Assembly: GCF_029633915.1 (NCBI RefSeq)
Contig: NZ_CP091092.1
Span: forward strand, 1,798,001-1,862,000
From: Methanomicrobium antiquum
GTDB taxonomy: Archaea; Halobacteriota; Methanomicrobia; Methanomicrobiales; Methanomicrobiaceae
Reading direction: 5' to 3'
DNA length: 64,000 nucleotides
Shown: in pieces, positions 1 to 8,642 of the stretch
How the letters are laid out: every line of letters starts with the position of its first letter
Numbering within the stretch: the first letter of the stretch is position 1
The notes under the pieces: generated by a model
The model's input: the letters and a program-made list of their open reading frames with translations, nothing else
The model's database searches: none
Told to the model about the DNA's origin: nothing
Made by a program: the position numbers and the translations under genes

Positions 1-162
1 GCTGATGATATATTCATTAAAAGTTAATTCTGACTGAACCAATTTTTATATTTTTCTATATAGAATCTGTTTTTTATATAGCAACAATATCGCCTGACAT
101 ATATTAACCAAATTTCATTACTATTACTATAGAACTGCCATTTGCCACAAAACCCTGGTTTC

Positions 163-1269
163 TTATAATTCCCGCATTCGCTTTTTTATATTTTCTATAT
201 CCCGTGAGGTGGCATTTATTGACTTCCACTTCTTCTTCTCCATCCGGCTAAGTCCTATCTCTGATTTTTCCTGCTCGAATCTTAGCTCACTTTTAAGCTG
301 AAGATAAGTTTCAAGCCTCTCTTTTGATATATTCCCATCAGAAACAGCCTTTATTACAGCACATCCGGGTTCATTTTTATGCCTGCAGTCTGAAAACCGG
401 CAGTATTGTGAAAACTCTTTTATATCTGAGAAAGTTTCGCTTAATCCTTCTCCTGAAGTTCCAATACCTACTTCACGAAGACCTGGATTGTCAATCACAA
501 CACCTCCGCCGCTTAAGAGAAACATCTGCCGGACGGTTGTTTTATGATGCCCCTTCTCATCATATTCACGAACATCACAGGTTTCCTGGACATAGTCTTT
601 TAAGAGAGTGTTTATAAGGGTTGATTTGCCAACACCGGATGAACCTATAAGAGCGATGGTAATTCCGGGCTTTAGATATGAATCAAGCTGTTTTATTCCG
701 GTTTTGTTGAGTGCACTTATTGTCAATATAGAAACATCTGTACAAACAGAAGAAATTTTTTCCAAAAGCTCATCGGGTGATTTGGAAAGGTCTGATTTGT
801 TTATAATTATCACAGGTTTTGCACCGGATGAATAGACAAGTGATAAATATCGCTCAAGCCTTCTGGGATTTAAGTCCTTTCCGGCAGAAGTTACGATAAA
901 TACAATATCTACGTTTGCTGCTATAATCTGATTCTGCCCCTCATTTTTAGAAACACCTCTGGAAAACTCGGTTTTTCTTGGAAGAATATTTACAATTGTG
1001 TAATTTTCTGTTTCAGACTGGTATAAAATAACAGCAAAATCACCAACAGCAGGACTTTTGCCTGCCTTTTTCAGGGCTCCTGAAATTCCGGCTCTGACAT
1101 ATCCGCCTTTGATATATACTTCATAATGTGTCCTCTGACGGCATGCTACCCTTCCGGCTATGTAATTATTTTTATATGGCGCAAAAGATGATTCAAAATA
1201 CTCATCCCATCCTAAATCAGAAAGAATGATTTTTTTAATTTTTCCCCTGTTAAATTCTGCTTTTTTCAT
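163..1269 (-). CDS. rsgA: Ribosome small subunit-dependent GTPase A (circularly permuted GTPase)
   Basis: RsgA/YjeQ GTPases help late 30S subunit maturation in bacteria. The G motifs are in the permuted order that defines the family: NKSD (about residues 157-160), then GSSGVGKST (209-217), then DNPG (260-263). The C-terminal zinc-binding site is visible as Cys290, Cys295, His297 and Cys303. An OB-like region precedes the GTPase domain. I chose the ATG at 1269 (368 aa) because the 38 residues upstream in frame look non-coding; no clear ribosome-binding site decides it. The gene stands alone. RsgA is mainly bacterial, so its presence here suggests old transfer into methanogens (inference). Confidence 0.9.
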   Translation of the reverse strand: MKKAEFNRGKIKKIILSDLGWDEYFESSFAPYKNNYIAGRVACRQRTHYEVYIKGGYVRAGISGALKKAGKSPAVGDFAVILYQSETENYTIVNILPRKTEFSRGVSKNEGQNQIIAANVDIVFIVTSAGKDLNPRRLERYLSLVYSSGAKPVIIINKSDLSKSPDELLEKISSVCTDVSILTISALNKTGIKQLDSYLKPGITIALIGSSGVGKSTLINTLLKDYVQETCDVREYDEKGHHKTTVRQMFLLSGGGVVIDNPGLREVGIGTSGEGLSETFSDIKEFSQYCRFSDCRHKNEPGCAVIKAVSDGNISKERLETYLQLKSELRFEQEKSEIGLSRMEKKKWKSINATSRDIENIKKRMREL

Positions 1270-1449
1270 TATATGAAAAAAATAGGTCCGGATTGTCAAA
1301 TATTCTTGTGGTCGGAAATATGATTTGGCTTTTTTTTGATACAATTCTAAACTTCCGGGCACTATTATCAAAATATGTTGCAAAAAAAATGATTTTAAAA
1401 TTAAGTTTCAATCAGCACATTCAGGTAAGGCCGCACAAAAATTATGATT

Positions 1450-3201
1450 TTATTTTGATGAAAATGCCGGGCGTGAGAAATCCCTGTTTTGAACAACATC
1501 TCCTTTAATTCCATAAAATTTCCTATAGAATTTCTTTTGCTCATCTTCAAGATCAAATGAGAATATTTCCGGATGAATCTTATTCGCAATGTACATAAAA
1601 CCCAGTATCCAGCGGGGACTTCCAAAATCCCATCCGGCAGGAACATTATAGATCTCCTCAGAGTCCGTAGCATCAACAGAAATTTCATGATTATCACAGT
1701 AATTCATGAAATCAGATGCCGGAGAACTTAAAAATCCGGAGATGAAAATCTTTTCAGGATTCATTTTACATAGTTCATCTGCGGTTATATTTACTCCGGG
1801 TTTCCCTTTTCGCTGTATTTTTTTATTCACGCACATGCCCCCTGCCGCCTCAACAAGATTTGTTTCAAATCTCTCTGCGTTTAAGGCAAAAAGCGGATAT
1901 CCCATGGCATAATAAACAGACGGACGGCATTTTGCATCCTTTGCTTTTGAAGCGATAATATCAACACGCTCTTTAATGTATGAAATGAGTTCCTCTCCTT
2001 TCTCCTCCTTTCCTGAACGTCTGGAGAGATCTGCGATTAAATCCAGCCATAAATCAATCTTTTGGATACGATCATGCATACCCCTGATAAAATCCTCTTT
2101 TATGATACTGCCAAGCACATCCCCAAGTTCAGTATCATCATCTACACCAAGTGTTACCAAAATCGCATGAGCCATTTCAATCGCTCTTGTTGTCCGATAA
2201 CCGCCAAGCATGCCGTACTCTGTGTATTGCTCCGTACTGATTTCTCCGGATACTGGTGCTTCCCAGCCGCAGGAGCATTTAAAATCAGGTACTTCTGAAA
2301 CAGTCCTGCATCCCATCGGCCCATAAAATTCCCGGCAAATCACATTTTCCCCACATGAAGGACAGACTGTGTTTAAGTACTCTGTTCCGGGAGAGTTGAA
2401 GAGATATACGTAATTGAGAATTTTTCGGATTTGGTCTGTTATATTCTCAGACATGGCAATGGTTGGTTCAAGTTCAGGTGCCGCTTCTCCGAACGGAACA
2501 AATCTCATCACCTGCATTGGAATATCCTTAGAAATTTCTGCGACTCTTTCTGCCGCACTGATTATCTCGGTATCAGCGCCGTTTATATACATAGCAGAAA
2601 CCTCAACATGAACTCCTGAATCATAGAGAATTTTTATGTTTCTAAATACTGGATCTGCTGATTTAACTCCGCATTCTTTGTATCTTTCATCTGATGAACC
2701 CTTAAGCCCGACATTGACAAAATCAAGGTATGGAAGAAGCTGATTCAGAGAATCTTCAGTAAAATAGCAGTTTGTCGAACATCCAACATAAAGTCCCTTA
2801 TCTTTTGCAGTTTTTGCAAGAGTCTTAAAAGAATAAAACGATACAATAGGATCATTCAAACAAAAGACTATCCCTTTGCATTCCTGCTTTATAGCCATCT
2901 GAACAATCTTTTCAGGTGAGGCTTTTTGAAGCGCACCTATAACAGAATCTGCATGTGATGTAAGAGTCTCGGATATGCAACCCGGACATGTGAAGTTACA
3001 GCCGACTGTGCTAACCTGGAGGAATTTACTTTTCGGAGCAAAATGAATCATTGGCATGGTCTCAATTGTGATTGGAAGAATTGTCAGGTATGATTCCGGA
3101 AACCTTTCAATAATATTTCCATTTTCATTTGAATACATCCTGCATCTGCCATAATGTCCATCTGAAATTTCGCATCCTGTCTCACAGACTGTACATTTCA
3201 T
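1450..3201 (-). CDS. Radical SAM protein fused to a cytoplasmic periplasmic-binding-protein-like domain
   Basis: 583 aa. The N-terminus has a four-cysteine cluster (C3, C6, C10, C20) like that of PflA-type activating enzymes. The radical-SAM CxxxCxxC signature follows at C68, C72 and C75. A middle section has further CxxC pairs. From about residue 420 to 575 the sequence resembles iron-siderophore/cobalamin binding proteins (COG0614/TroA fold), ending in the typical GSPRW-like segment and a YRKFYG motif. There is no signal peptide, so the binding domain should lie in the cytoplasm and cannot serve as an ordinary transport receptor. Its start overlaps the stop of the upstream methyltransferase gene by 4 nt, so the two are probably co-translated. 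Substrate unknown; handling of a metal complex or corrinoid is only a guess. Confidence 0.8.
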   Translation of the reverse strand: MKCTVCETGCEISDGHYGRCRMYSNENGNIIERFPESYLTILPITIETMPMIHFAPKSKFLQVSTVGCNFTCPGCISETLTSHADSVIGALQKASPEKIVQMAIKQECKGIVFCLNDPIVSFYSFKTLAKTAKDKGLYVGCSTNCYFTEDSLNQLLPYLDFVNVGLKGSSDERYKECGVKSADPVFRNIKILYDSGVHVEVSAMYINGADTEIISAAERVAEISKDIPMQVMRFVPFGEAAPELEPTIAMSENITDQIRKILNYVYLFNSPGTEYLNTVCPSCGENVICREFYGPMGCRTVSEVPDFKCSCGWEAPVSGEISTEQYTEYGMLGGYRTTRAIEMAHAILVTLGVDDDTELGDVLGSIIKEDFIRGMHDRIQKIDLWLDLIADLSRRSGKEEKGEELISYIKERVDIIASKAKDAKCRPSVYYAMGYPLFALNAERFETNLVEAAGGMCVNKKIQRKGKPGVNITADELCKMNPEKIFISGFLSSPASDFMNYCDNHEISVDATDSEEIYNVPAGWDFGSPRWILGFMYIANKIHPEIFSFDLEDEQKKFYRKFYGIKGDVVQNRDFSRPAFSSK

Positions 3202-3974
3202 GGCAGTGCTCCCGGCAGATTTTTTGATATAACAATCCAGAACCCCTCATCTCCACGGACAATATTGTAGTCAGGAATTTTAATTTCTTCAAGCATATCC
3301 TTAAAAATCTGTACATTCTCATCTGACATGTTTTTTCGTGAAAACTCTTCCCAGTCAGGATTTTTGCGAATCATTTCGGCAGAAACACATTTTGTCAACT
3401 CCCTGTTTCCAAACCCTCCGCCGATGTATGTTCTGCCGCCCGGTTTTAATACGCGGTAAATTTCCCTAAATGCAGTATGAATATCATCCCAGAAGAACAT
3501 TGAACCACGACTGATTATCAGATCTGCATAATTATCAGAAAATGGCATGTCGTGAACATCGCCACAGGCAGTTTTTATACGATCTTCAAGTCCGGCATCT
3601 TTTATATTTTTTAATGCTTTTTTTTGCATGTCGGAGGAATAGTCAAAAGAGATAACATCAAGGCTTGTTTTTTTTGCAATCGCAATAGATAAAGATGCAG
3701 GACCGCTTCCAATATCAATGCACATTCCTTTTGCAATTCCAAATCTTTTGATTATATTGTCTGCAATTACAGGATATATCGGCGCAAAAATTGTTTTTGC
3801 AATTTCATCCATATTTCCGGTTCCCTTTTTACCAGTATTTTTCTTATTTCCAGCCATATTTACACAATTTCCATCCACATTTACATTAATTTCCGAATTA
3901 TCATCCACATTTACATTAATTTCATTCAGATTTTCAGTATTCTCATCTAAATCATTCACATCAAAATAATTCAT
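3198..3974 (-). CDS. Class I SAM-dependent methyltransferase
   Basis: 258 aa. Motif I reads CIDIGSGPAS, followed by an acidic post-I strand (ISFDYS), a GDVHDMPF segment and the LKPGG turn typical of UbiE/COQ5-like methyltransferases. The first 55 residues are low complexity and rich in Asn, Asp and Val, and come from a 30-bp tandem duplication in the DNA. An internal Met near residue 55 (just before DEIAKTIF) would remove all of that tail, so the start is uncertain. It overlaps the radical-SAM gene by 4 nt (ATGA). The pair probably acts on the same unknown small molecule. Confidence 0.8.
   Translation of the reverse strand: MNYFDVNDLDENTENLNEINVNVDDNSEINVNVDGNCVNMAGNKKNTGKKGTGNMDEIAKTIFAPIYPVIADNIIKRFGIAKGMCIDIGSGPASLSIAIAKKTSLDVISFDYSSDMQKKALKNIKDAGLEDRIKTACGDVHDMPFSDNYADLIISRGSMFFWDDIHTAFREIYRVLKPGGRTYIGGGFGNRELTKCVSAEMIRKNPDWEEFSRKNMSDENVQIFKDMLEEIKIPDYNIVRGDEGFWIVISKNLPGALP
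3873..3923. repeat. 30-bp tandem duplication in the 5' end of the methyltransferase gene
   Basis: A 21-bp identical stretch beginning atccacatttac occurs at 3873-3893 and again at 3903-3923. It encodes a repeated INVNVD peptide in the disordered N-terminus. Confidence 0.85.
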
Positions 3975-4428
3975 ATTCTAAACTTTTTTTAAAGGAATTT
4001 TTCAGATGGTTTTTCTAGGTTTATTTCAATCAACAGTATTAATTAACAATCTCCATTAAGAAAAATGATTTCATTTACATTTTTTCAAAAGAAGTTGAGT
4101 TTGTTTCAGGTCAATTGTAAACGCTCATTAAAAATTGATCCACTTTTCACAAATAAAAGTTGCAAAAGTGTAAGGAATACACATAATCTGCAGATATATG
4201 TGCAAAGACTCTCCCATAAAGCATGCCTGACCACCGGCAGGTGATGCAAAGGCAAAGACAATAGACAAGACGATGGGACAAAAGTCACTGCGGGCGTAAT
4301 ACAAACCCGCTTGACCGGAGAAAACAAGGCCGACGTTGTGAAAAAGTTGTAATCCTGCAATCCATATTAAGAAAAGTGATCACATCAAAAACAAAATCTA
4401 AATAACCACTTCTTCTAATTATAGTTCA
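3975..4428. other. Intergenic region with one structured repeat
   Basis: AT-rich spacer between two divergent genes. Its only recognisable content is the degenerate GC-richer repeat at about 4221-4357, described separately. No open frame here looks like a real gene. Confidence 0.6.
4221..4357. repeat. Dispersed structured repeat, copy 1
   Basis: Homologous to 19123-19287. The two share an identical 19-bp core, TGCGGGCGTAATACAAACC, at 4289-4307 and 19207-19225. The left end folds as a hairpin bounded by GCAT/ATGC with an inner CCTG/CAGG stem; copy 2 has CCGGCC/GGCCGG at the same place, so the pairing is kept while the bases differ. This copy is more degenerate and AT-drifted. Possible non-coding RNA or remnant of a small mobile element. 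Confidence 0.65.
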
Positions 4429-5733
4429 ATGGACCCCGTTCCGGTTTTGATCATCACACTGGCATACATAACAATCCTCGCCTTTTCCAGGAAAGTTCCT
4501 ACATTCCTGTTCCTGTTCACAGGGGCCGTCCTTATGGGTCTTCTTGCGGGATTTGGATTTGAGCAGGTTTTTATGTGGGCGATAGAGGGAATGGGGAGTA
4601 TCTTTTCTTCATTTGCCGTTATCATACTGTCCGGCATTGTCATCGTGAGGTTACTGTCCGACCAGGGTTTGCTGGATATAATTGTCTCCGGATTGCATTT
4701 CGGCATAAAAGATCGCGGTGTGAACGCCGGGATTATCGGCTACATCCTGTCGATTCCGACAACGTGCTGCATCACCACTTACCTGATGATAGCCCCGGCG
4801 ATGAAAAAGCCGGGTGACAAAACTCCCGGATCAAACAGGCCCCTGTATCTCGTAGCGGTCGGCAGCATCATATCCTATGTCCTGATATTTCCTACACCTG
4901 CTACGATTCCTCTCCTGACTGGTCTTGCGCCCGATTATCCGGTTTTGAATTTTGACGCAATAACAATCCCTCTCTCGTTTGCGATTCTCGTGATCATTCT
5001 GCTTCTCTCTGGTTTCCTGTACCAAAAGACAAAAAGAGAAACGGTTGAATCCGTGCCACCGAAAGTACTCCCGGAAGAGAAGATTCCTGCCAACATCAAG
5101 ATTCGTGCATGGGCCCCTTTTATCGTAATGTTTGCAGCGATACCTGTTGGACTGTTTCTTTTGCAGTTGTCCCATCTTATCCTCACGCAATTCATAATGC
5201 TTGCAGGAATGATAATCGCCCTTGCACTTGCTCCTCCTGATATCAGAATGAAAGGCTTTTCAAAAGGTGCCAAATTTGCAGGGTTGATCCTGTTTGATTT
5301 CTGTTCTGCGGGAGCGGTTGGTAAGGTGATAGTGGGTTCGGGTATAGCAAACGGCATAATGAATTCGATGATCCCTGTACTTCCCGATATTCTGGTTCCG
5401 TTCATAATCGCGGCAGTTTTTGCAACCGTACAGGGGTCCAGGGTAGTGACCGCGGTGATTTCGTCTGAAATAATTGCCACCGCCGGGCTTGCAGAAACAC
5501 TTCACCCGGTTCCGCTGATCCTCATGGTCTCTGCCGGAACCTGCTTTATCTCCTACCTGACCGATCCGTACTTCTGGCTTGTGCAGAGAACAACAGGCGA
5601 TGACATCACGACGGTGATGAAGCATTATACCCTGCCACTTGCAGTTTCAGCAGTTATCATATTTGTTGTTGCTCTTCTGCTTACGGTATTTTTCTTCCCT
5701 TATGTCGAGAACGCGGCTCTTTTGATTGGATGA
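4429..5733 (+). CDS. GntP-family gluconate/organic acid:H+ symporter-like permease
   Basis: 434 aa, very hydrophobic, with about 12 membrane segments. Family-typical features are the early GAVLMGLLAGFG segment, a central cytoplasmic loop rich in charged residues (about 190-220), and a late TVQGSRVVTAVIS region followed by TDPYFWLV, which matches the GntP pattern of a polar motif and then a conserved DxxFWLV. It probably imports a sugar acid or another carboxylate with protons. It is more GC-rich than its neighbours and stands alone at the left edge of the accessory region, consistent with transfer (inference). The exact substrate cannot be read from sequence. Confidence 0.75.
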   Translation: MDPVPVLIITLAYITILAFSRKVPTFLFLFTGAVLMGLLAGFGFEQVFMWAIEGMGSIFSSFAVIILSGIVIVRLLSDQGLLDIIVSGLHFGIKDRGVNAGIIGYILSIPTTCCITTYLMIAPAMKKPGDKTPGSNRPLYLVAVGSIISYVLIFPTPATIPLLTGLAPDYPVLNFDAITIPLSFAILVIILLLSGFLYQKTKRETVESVPPKVLPEEKIPANIKIRAWAPFIVMFAAIPVGLFLLQLSHLILTQFIMLAGMIIALALAPPDIRMKGFSKGAKFAGLILFDFCSAGAVGKVIVGSGIANGIMNSMIPVLPDILVPFIIAAVFATVQGSRVVTAVISSEIIATAGLAETLHPVPLILMVSAGTCFISYLTDPYFWLVQRTTGDDITTVMKHYTLPLAVSAVIIFVVALLLTVFFFPYVENAALLIG

Positions 5734-5897
5734 GAGAAAAGGATAATTTTTCTTTTAGGATCACTTCCGGATGTTCAGTAAATACTACCACATTGAGAAT
5801 TCCCTTAAAACCAGGAGAACGATCCTTTCGAAAACGCGTTTATGTATCTCTTTTAGGCGGACTACCCCCAGAGTAGCATCCCCGGCGGTCCGGATAA

Positions 5898-6281
5898 CAT
5901 CGACGGCCGCACAGGATAGCAGCGATAATCGAGGCCCCCGGTACCGGGGAAGCAATCGAAGCAGAGACTCTTTTACGGCTTGCAAACCTCCTCCCAAAAG
6001 AGGAGACCAAACCGGTCCCGAAGACAGGGGATAAGAAGATCGATCTCTCCCGGTGGCTATCAGAGCATGGAATAACAGTTCGGAGTGAAAGACCCTGGCA
6101 GGGCGGAACCCTCTTCGTCCTCGACGAATGCCCCTTCTCCTCCGCCCACAAAGACGGGGCCTTTGCCATCCAGTTCGCGGGCGGCGCAATCTACGCCGGA
6201 TACCACCACAATTCCTGCGGCGGAGGAAAACAGAGATGGGCCGAAATACCGACCATACAGCAGAATCGACCTTTGTCATAA
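5898..6281 (+). pseudogene. Fragment of a plasmid/virus replication (primase-like) gene
   Basis: An open frame without a start codon runs from the stop at 5895 to TAA at 6279-6281. Its translation contains IDLSRWLSEHGITVRSERPW, then CPFSSAHKDGAFAIQF, then AGYHHNSCGGG. This Cys/His pattern and wording resemble zinc-binding primase/helicase proteins of phages and plasmids (recognised from memory). Both ends of the gene are missing. The family resemblance stops near 6240, where it meets the broken Cdc6 gene on the other strand. GC content is far above that of the AT-rich flanks. Confidence 0.6.
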
Positions 6282-6831
6282 AATCGATATCAAGTTTGCT
6301 TATAGTCGCAATTACTCCCAGTTTTGCGCCAGGATACTACTCGTAAATCCGGAGCAGCACATAGAGTATGTCATTTAAGCGGTCCTCATACATCAGATAA
6401 TTTACATCATCGAGACATACGACTGCAACCGTCTTCGACTCGACAAGGTAATTTCCAATCTCATTGTAGATCTTTCGAAATGCAATCCCTGTTGTCGGAG
6501 GGTAGTGTCCGAATATCTGGTTAAATATTGTGGCAAAGACCGAGACCCGTGTCCGGTCATTCTTGCAGTTGACATAAACCGGCACAATCCTTTTAGTCGT
6601 CTGCTCTATCTCGGAGAAGAGCAGTCGCACGGAGGTAGTCTTCCCCGTTCCCGGAAGCCCCCGGATTACAGAGTTAAACGGCCGGCTGCCTTTCATTGCA
6701 GGCCCGAGTGTATAGGCAAGTTCATCAAGCTGTGTATCTCTGAAATTGAACTGTTCAGGCATGTAATCTATATCAAAAATATCAGGGTCCCTGAAGAGAG
6801 TCTGGTCCCCCCTTAGCAAATGCCTCTTCAT
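6240..6831 (-). pseudogene. Broken Orc1/Cdc6 replication initiator
   Basis: The N-terminal 164 residues are a good Cdc6/Orc1 AAA+ domain: an RDxQLDEL segment, Walker A GLPGTGKTT, and Walker B-like CLDD. An in-frame TAG at 6337-6339 follows VLLRIYE, after which the same frame continues as YPGAKLGVIATISKLDIDFM, the normal Cdc6 continuation. The usual residue there is Glu, so one GAG-to-TAG change explains the stop. Similarity ends near 6240 at the junction with the primase fragment, so the rest of the AAA+ domain and the winged-helix domain are gone. Normal length is about 370-420 aa. Confidence 0.8.
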
Positions 6832-6937
6832 TATTTTGAATTAGAGTCGGAGGTTATAAGGGTGGATTATGTGGGTGGTGAAAGTGAAAACAAGTTGACA
6901 AAAACTTTTAGTTTGAAAAAATCAATAATCCACTATA

Positions 6938-7129
6938 ATGATAAATAAAGAGAGAATAAAGAAATTGTTACAAGAATTTCGTTCCTTTATTCCCTTTATA
7001 TTGATAATAATCATAGCCTTTTTTCCAATATTCCTCTATTTTGGATACTTTTGGGGATTTGTTGCTGCATTAGGGATAACGATCCCCTTTTTTCTCTTTT
7101 ATATTTTCATAAAAAATAAAGTAATTTAA
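6938..7129 (+). CDS. Small membrane protein, or N-terminus of the split transglutaminase protein
   Basis: 63 aa. A basic N-terminus is followed by two hydrophobic segments (about residues 17-36 and 37-58). No Shine-Dalgarno sequence is visible, so it could be leaderless. The TAA stop at 7127-7129 is in the same frame as the next gene, which continues without another stop and opens with a further membrane segment. This could be a short independent protein or the front part of a single 368-residue protein broken by one stop codon. Confidence 0.5.
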   Translation: MINKERIKKLLQEFRSFIPFILIIIIAFFPIFLYFGYFWGFVAALGITIPFFLFYIFIKNKVI

Positions 7130-8044
7130 ATTCAAAACAAAAAGATAGCCGTAATATGTATAATTATCCCTTTAATATTCATTTGGATAGTTCCACAGCT
7201 ATTTACAATAAATTCTATAGAAATTGATGCTCAACAACAAATTGAGAATTATTCTCTCTTAGCAGAAAACACTTTGAAAGGAGACCCTTTATTAGTGAGT
7301 TGGAATTTAACAAATGCTTATGGTAAGGATTATTTAAGTACATATCATGCTAAAGATAACCCAAATCCTGCAAGAAAACTTGCGAATTTCTGTATAAATC
7401 CCATGTATTACCTTATTTATGATTATTATTTCTATAATTCTGGTTATAGCAAAGTATCTTTGTTAAAACAAACAGGAAGTTGTGGAGAATTTTCACAAGC
7501 GATTATATATTTAATAAACTCCACAATGGATCTGCCTACGAGATCTGTCCACTTTTTTGGTTTAGATCATGAATTTCCAGAAATATATGTAAATGACGAC
7601 TGGTATATTTTTGACTATACATACACAACACAAGGCTATCCGGTGAAGGCAGAAGATTATGCTCAATACATCAATGAAAAAAAATGTAAAGAATCACGAT
7701 GTATTGCAGATATCAAGCCGAGAATAGGAGGAGATTCTTTACTAGCTGCTCATGGATTCAATACAACAATAATTAATGTTCAATTAAAAAAATGGGATTA
7801 TCCATCTTTAGATACAGCTAATGTAAAATTATACACTAATGATAACAATTGTTCTTTTCCTTTAGTCAAACAGAAAAATCCTGATAAAAATGGATTCTGT
7901 AATTTTTCAGTAAGGACAGGAATTAGTTATCTAATTGTTGCTGAATATAATGAATTCTTTTTCTCTAATTTTATCGGCTTTAAAGAGATTAAAACAATTA
8001 ATTCAACAGAATTTGTTGAAATTACATTACATCACACAAAATAA
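7130..8044 (+). CDS. Membrane-anchored transglutaminase-like protein (5' end uncertain)
   Basis: The open frame begins directly after the TAA at 7127-7129. It encodes a membrane segment (KIAVICIIIPLIFIWIV) and then an extracytoplasmic domain. The transglutaminase/papain-like triad is visible: Cys in GSCGEFS, His in DHEFPEIYV, and Asp in WYIFDYT. There is no ATG near the front; the first usual start is TTG at 7274, which would drop the membrane segment, so I list the whole open frame. Either an ATT start is used, or this is the back half of a gene interrupted at 7127. The region is very AT-rich compared with the genes on both sides. Confidence 0.55.
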   Translation: MQNKKIAVICIIIPLIFIWIVPQLFTINSIEIDAQQQIENYSLLAENTLKGDPLLVSWNLTNAYGKDYLSTYHAKDNPNPARKLANFCINPMYYLIYDYYFYNSGYSKVSLLKQTGSCGEFSQAIIYLINSTMDLPTRSVHFFGLDHEFPEIYVNDDWYIFDYTYTTQGYPVKAEDYAQYINEKKCKESRCIADIKPRIGGDSLLAAHGFNTTIINVQLKKWDYPSLDTANVKLYTNDNNCSFPLVKQKNPDKNGFCNFSVRTGISYLIVAEYNEFFFSNFIGFKEIKTINSTEFVEITLHHTK

Positions 8045-8342
8045 ATTCACTTTCACCCCCCATATCACACCCGGTTAAATACACCACAACATAATCTTTG
8101 ATCGTCCCCGGTCGGGAAAAAGATGTAGGACATTTCTCACAACTACGAACTTCTTGTGCCGTCCAAAGGGCCATAAAGCTCAACCGGATTTACTCGTTCC
8201 GATAAAATCGACCAGATATTCCGGCTGGGACACCCCCCAATCTAAAGAATCGTTGTTGAATAGTTCATTAGATCTTACCTGTGCTTAAACAGGCACTGCA
8301 TGAATACCCCCCATTATTCATGTAATTTTTTTAGAGAAAACA
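8045..8342. other. Spacer without a recognised gene
   Basis: Moderately GC-rich. Short open stretches can be read but none has a start, a ribosome-binding site or a familiar motif. Probably decayed sequence. Confidence 0.4.
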
Positions 8343-8642
8343 ATGACAATCATCGAAATACTCGCAACCATCGACCCCGTTCAAGCTGTCGCCGTACTCT
8401 TAGGAATCGCGGGGGCCGTTCTTGTTGCAGGAAAAAGGGCCCGCTCAAGGCTCGCCGGCTTCTCATGCTGGATTATCGCAAACCTGATATGGTTCTTCGA
8501 AGGTGTTTACTCATCAAACTATTACCTGGCGGCGATGTTCGGGTTCTACTGGTTAACGGCCATTGTCGGCTTTTGGAATTCTTTGAATATTATTGAAATA
8601 AGAAAAGATTATAATTTTAAAAGGCCCTTTTCCCGAAGATAA
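8343..8642 (+). CDS. Small PnuC-like or phage-type membrane protein
   Basis: 99 aa with three hydrophobic segments (about residues 14-31, 40-56 and 62-80). The pattern of a CWIIANLIWF helix followed by a GFYWLTAIVGFWNS helix resembles short PnuC-like membrane proteins often found in proviruses. Transport function is not implied. The 3' end overlaps the convergent gene by 34 nt. The 5' half is GC-richer than the genome average. Confidence 0.55.
   Translation: MTIIEILATIDPVQAVAVLLGIAGAVLVAGKRARSRLAGFSCWIIANLIWFFEGVYSSNYYLAAMFGFYWLTAIVGFWNSLNIIEIRKDYNFKRPFSRR

Noticed and set aside
3-31. Possible box C/D sRNA (TGATGA ... CTGA) at the left edge
   Set aside because: Only loose C and D boxes, no terminal stem or clear C'/D' boxes; such matches are common in AT-rich DNA.
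4106-4360. Minus-strand open frame resembling one at 18934-19314
   Set aside because: The shared peptide comes from the structured repeat; no start signals and no conserved protein features.
6337-6339. TAG read as pyrrolysine in Cdc6
   Set aside because: The position is a common Glu in the family, no pyl genes are visible here, and the gene is truncated anyway.
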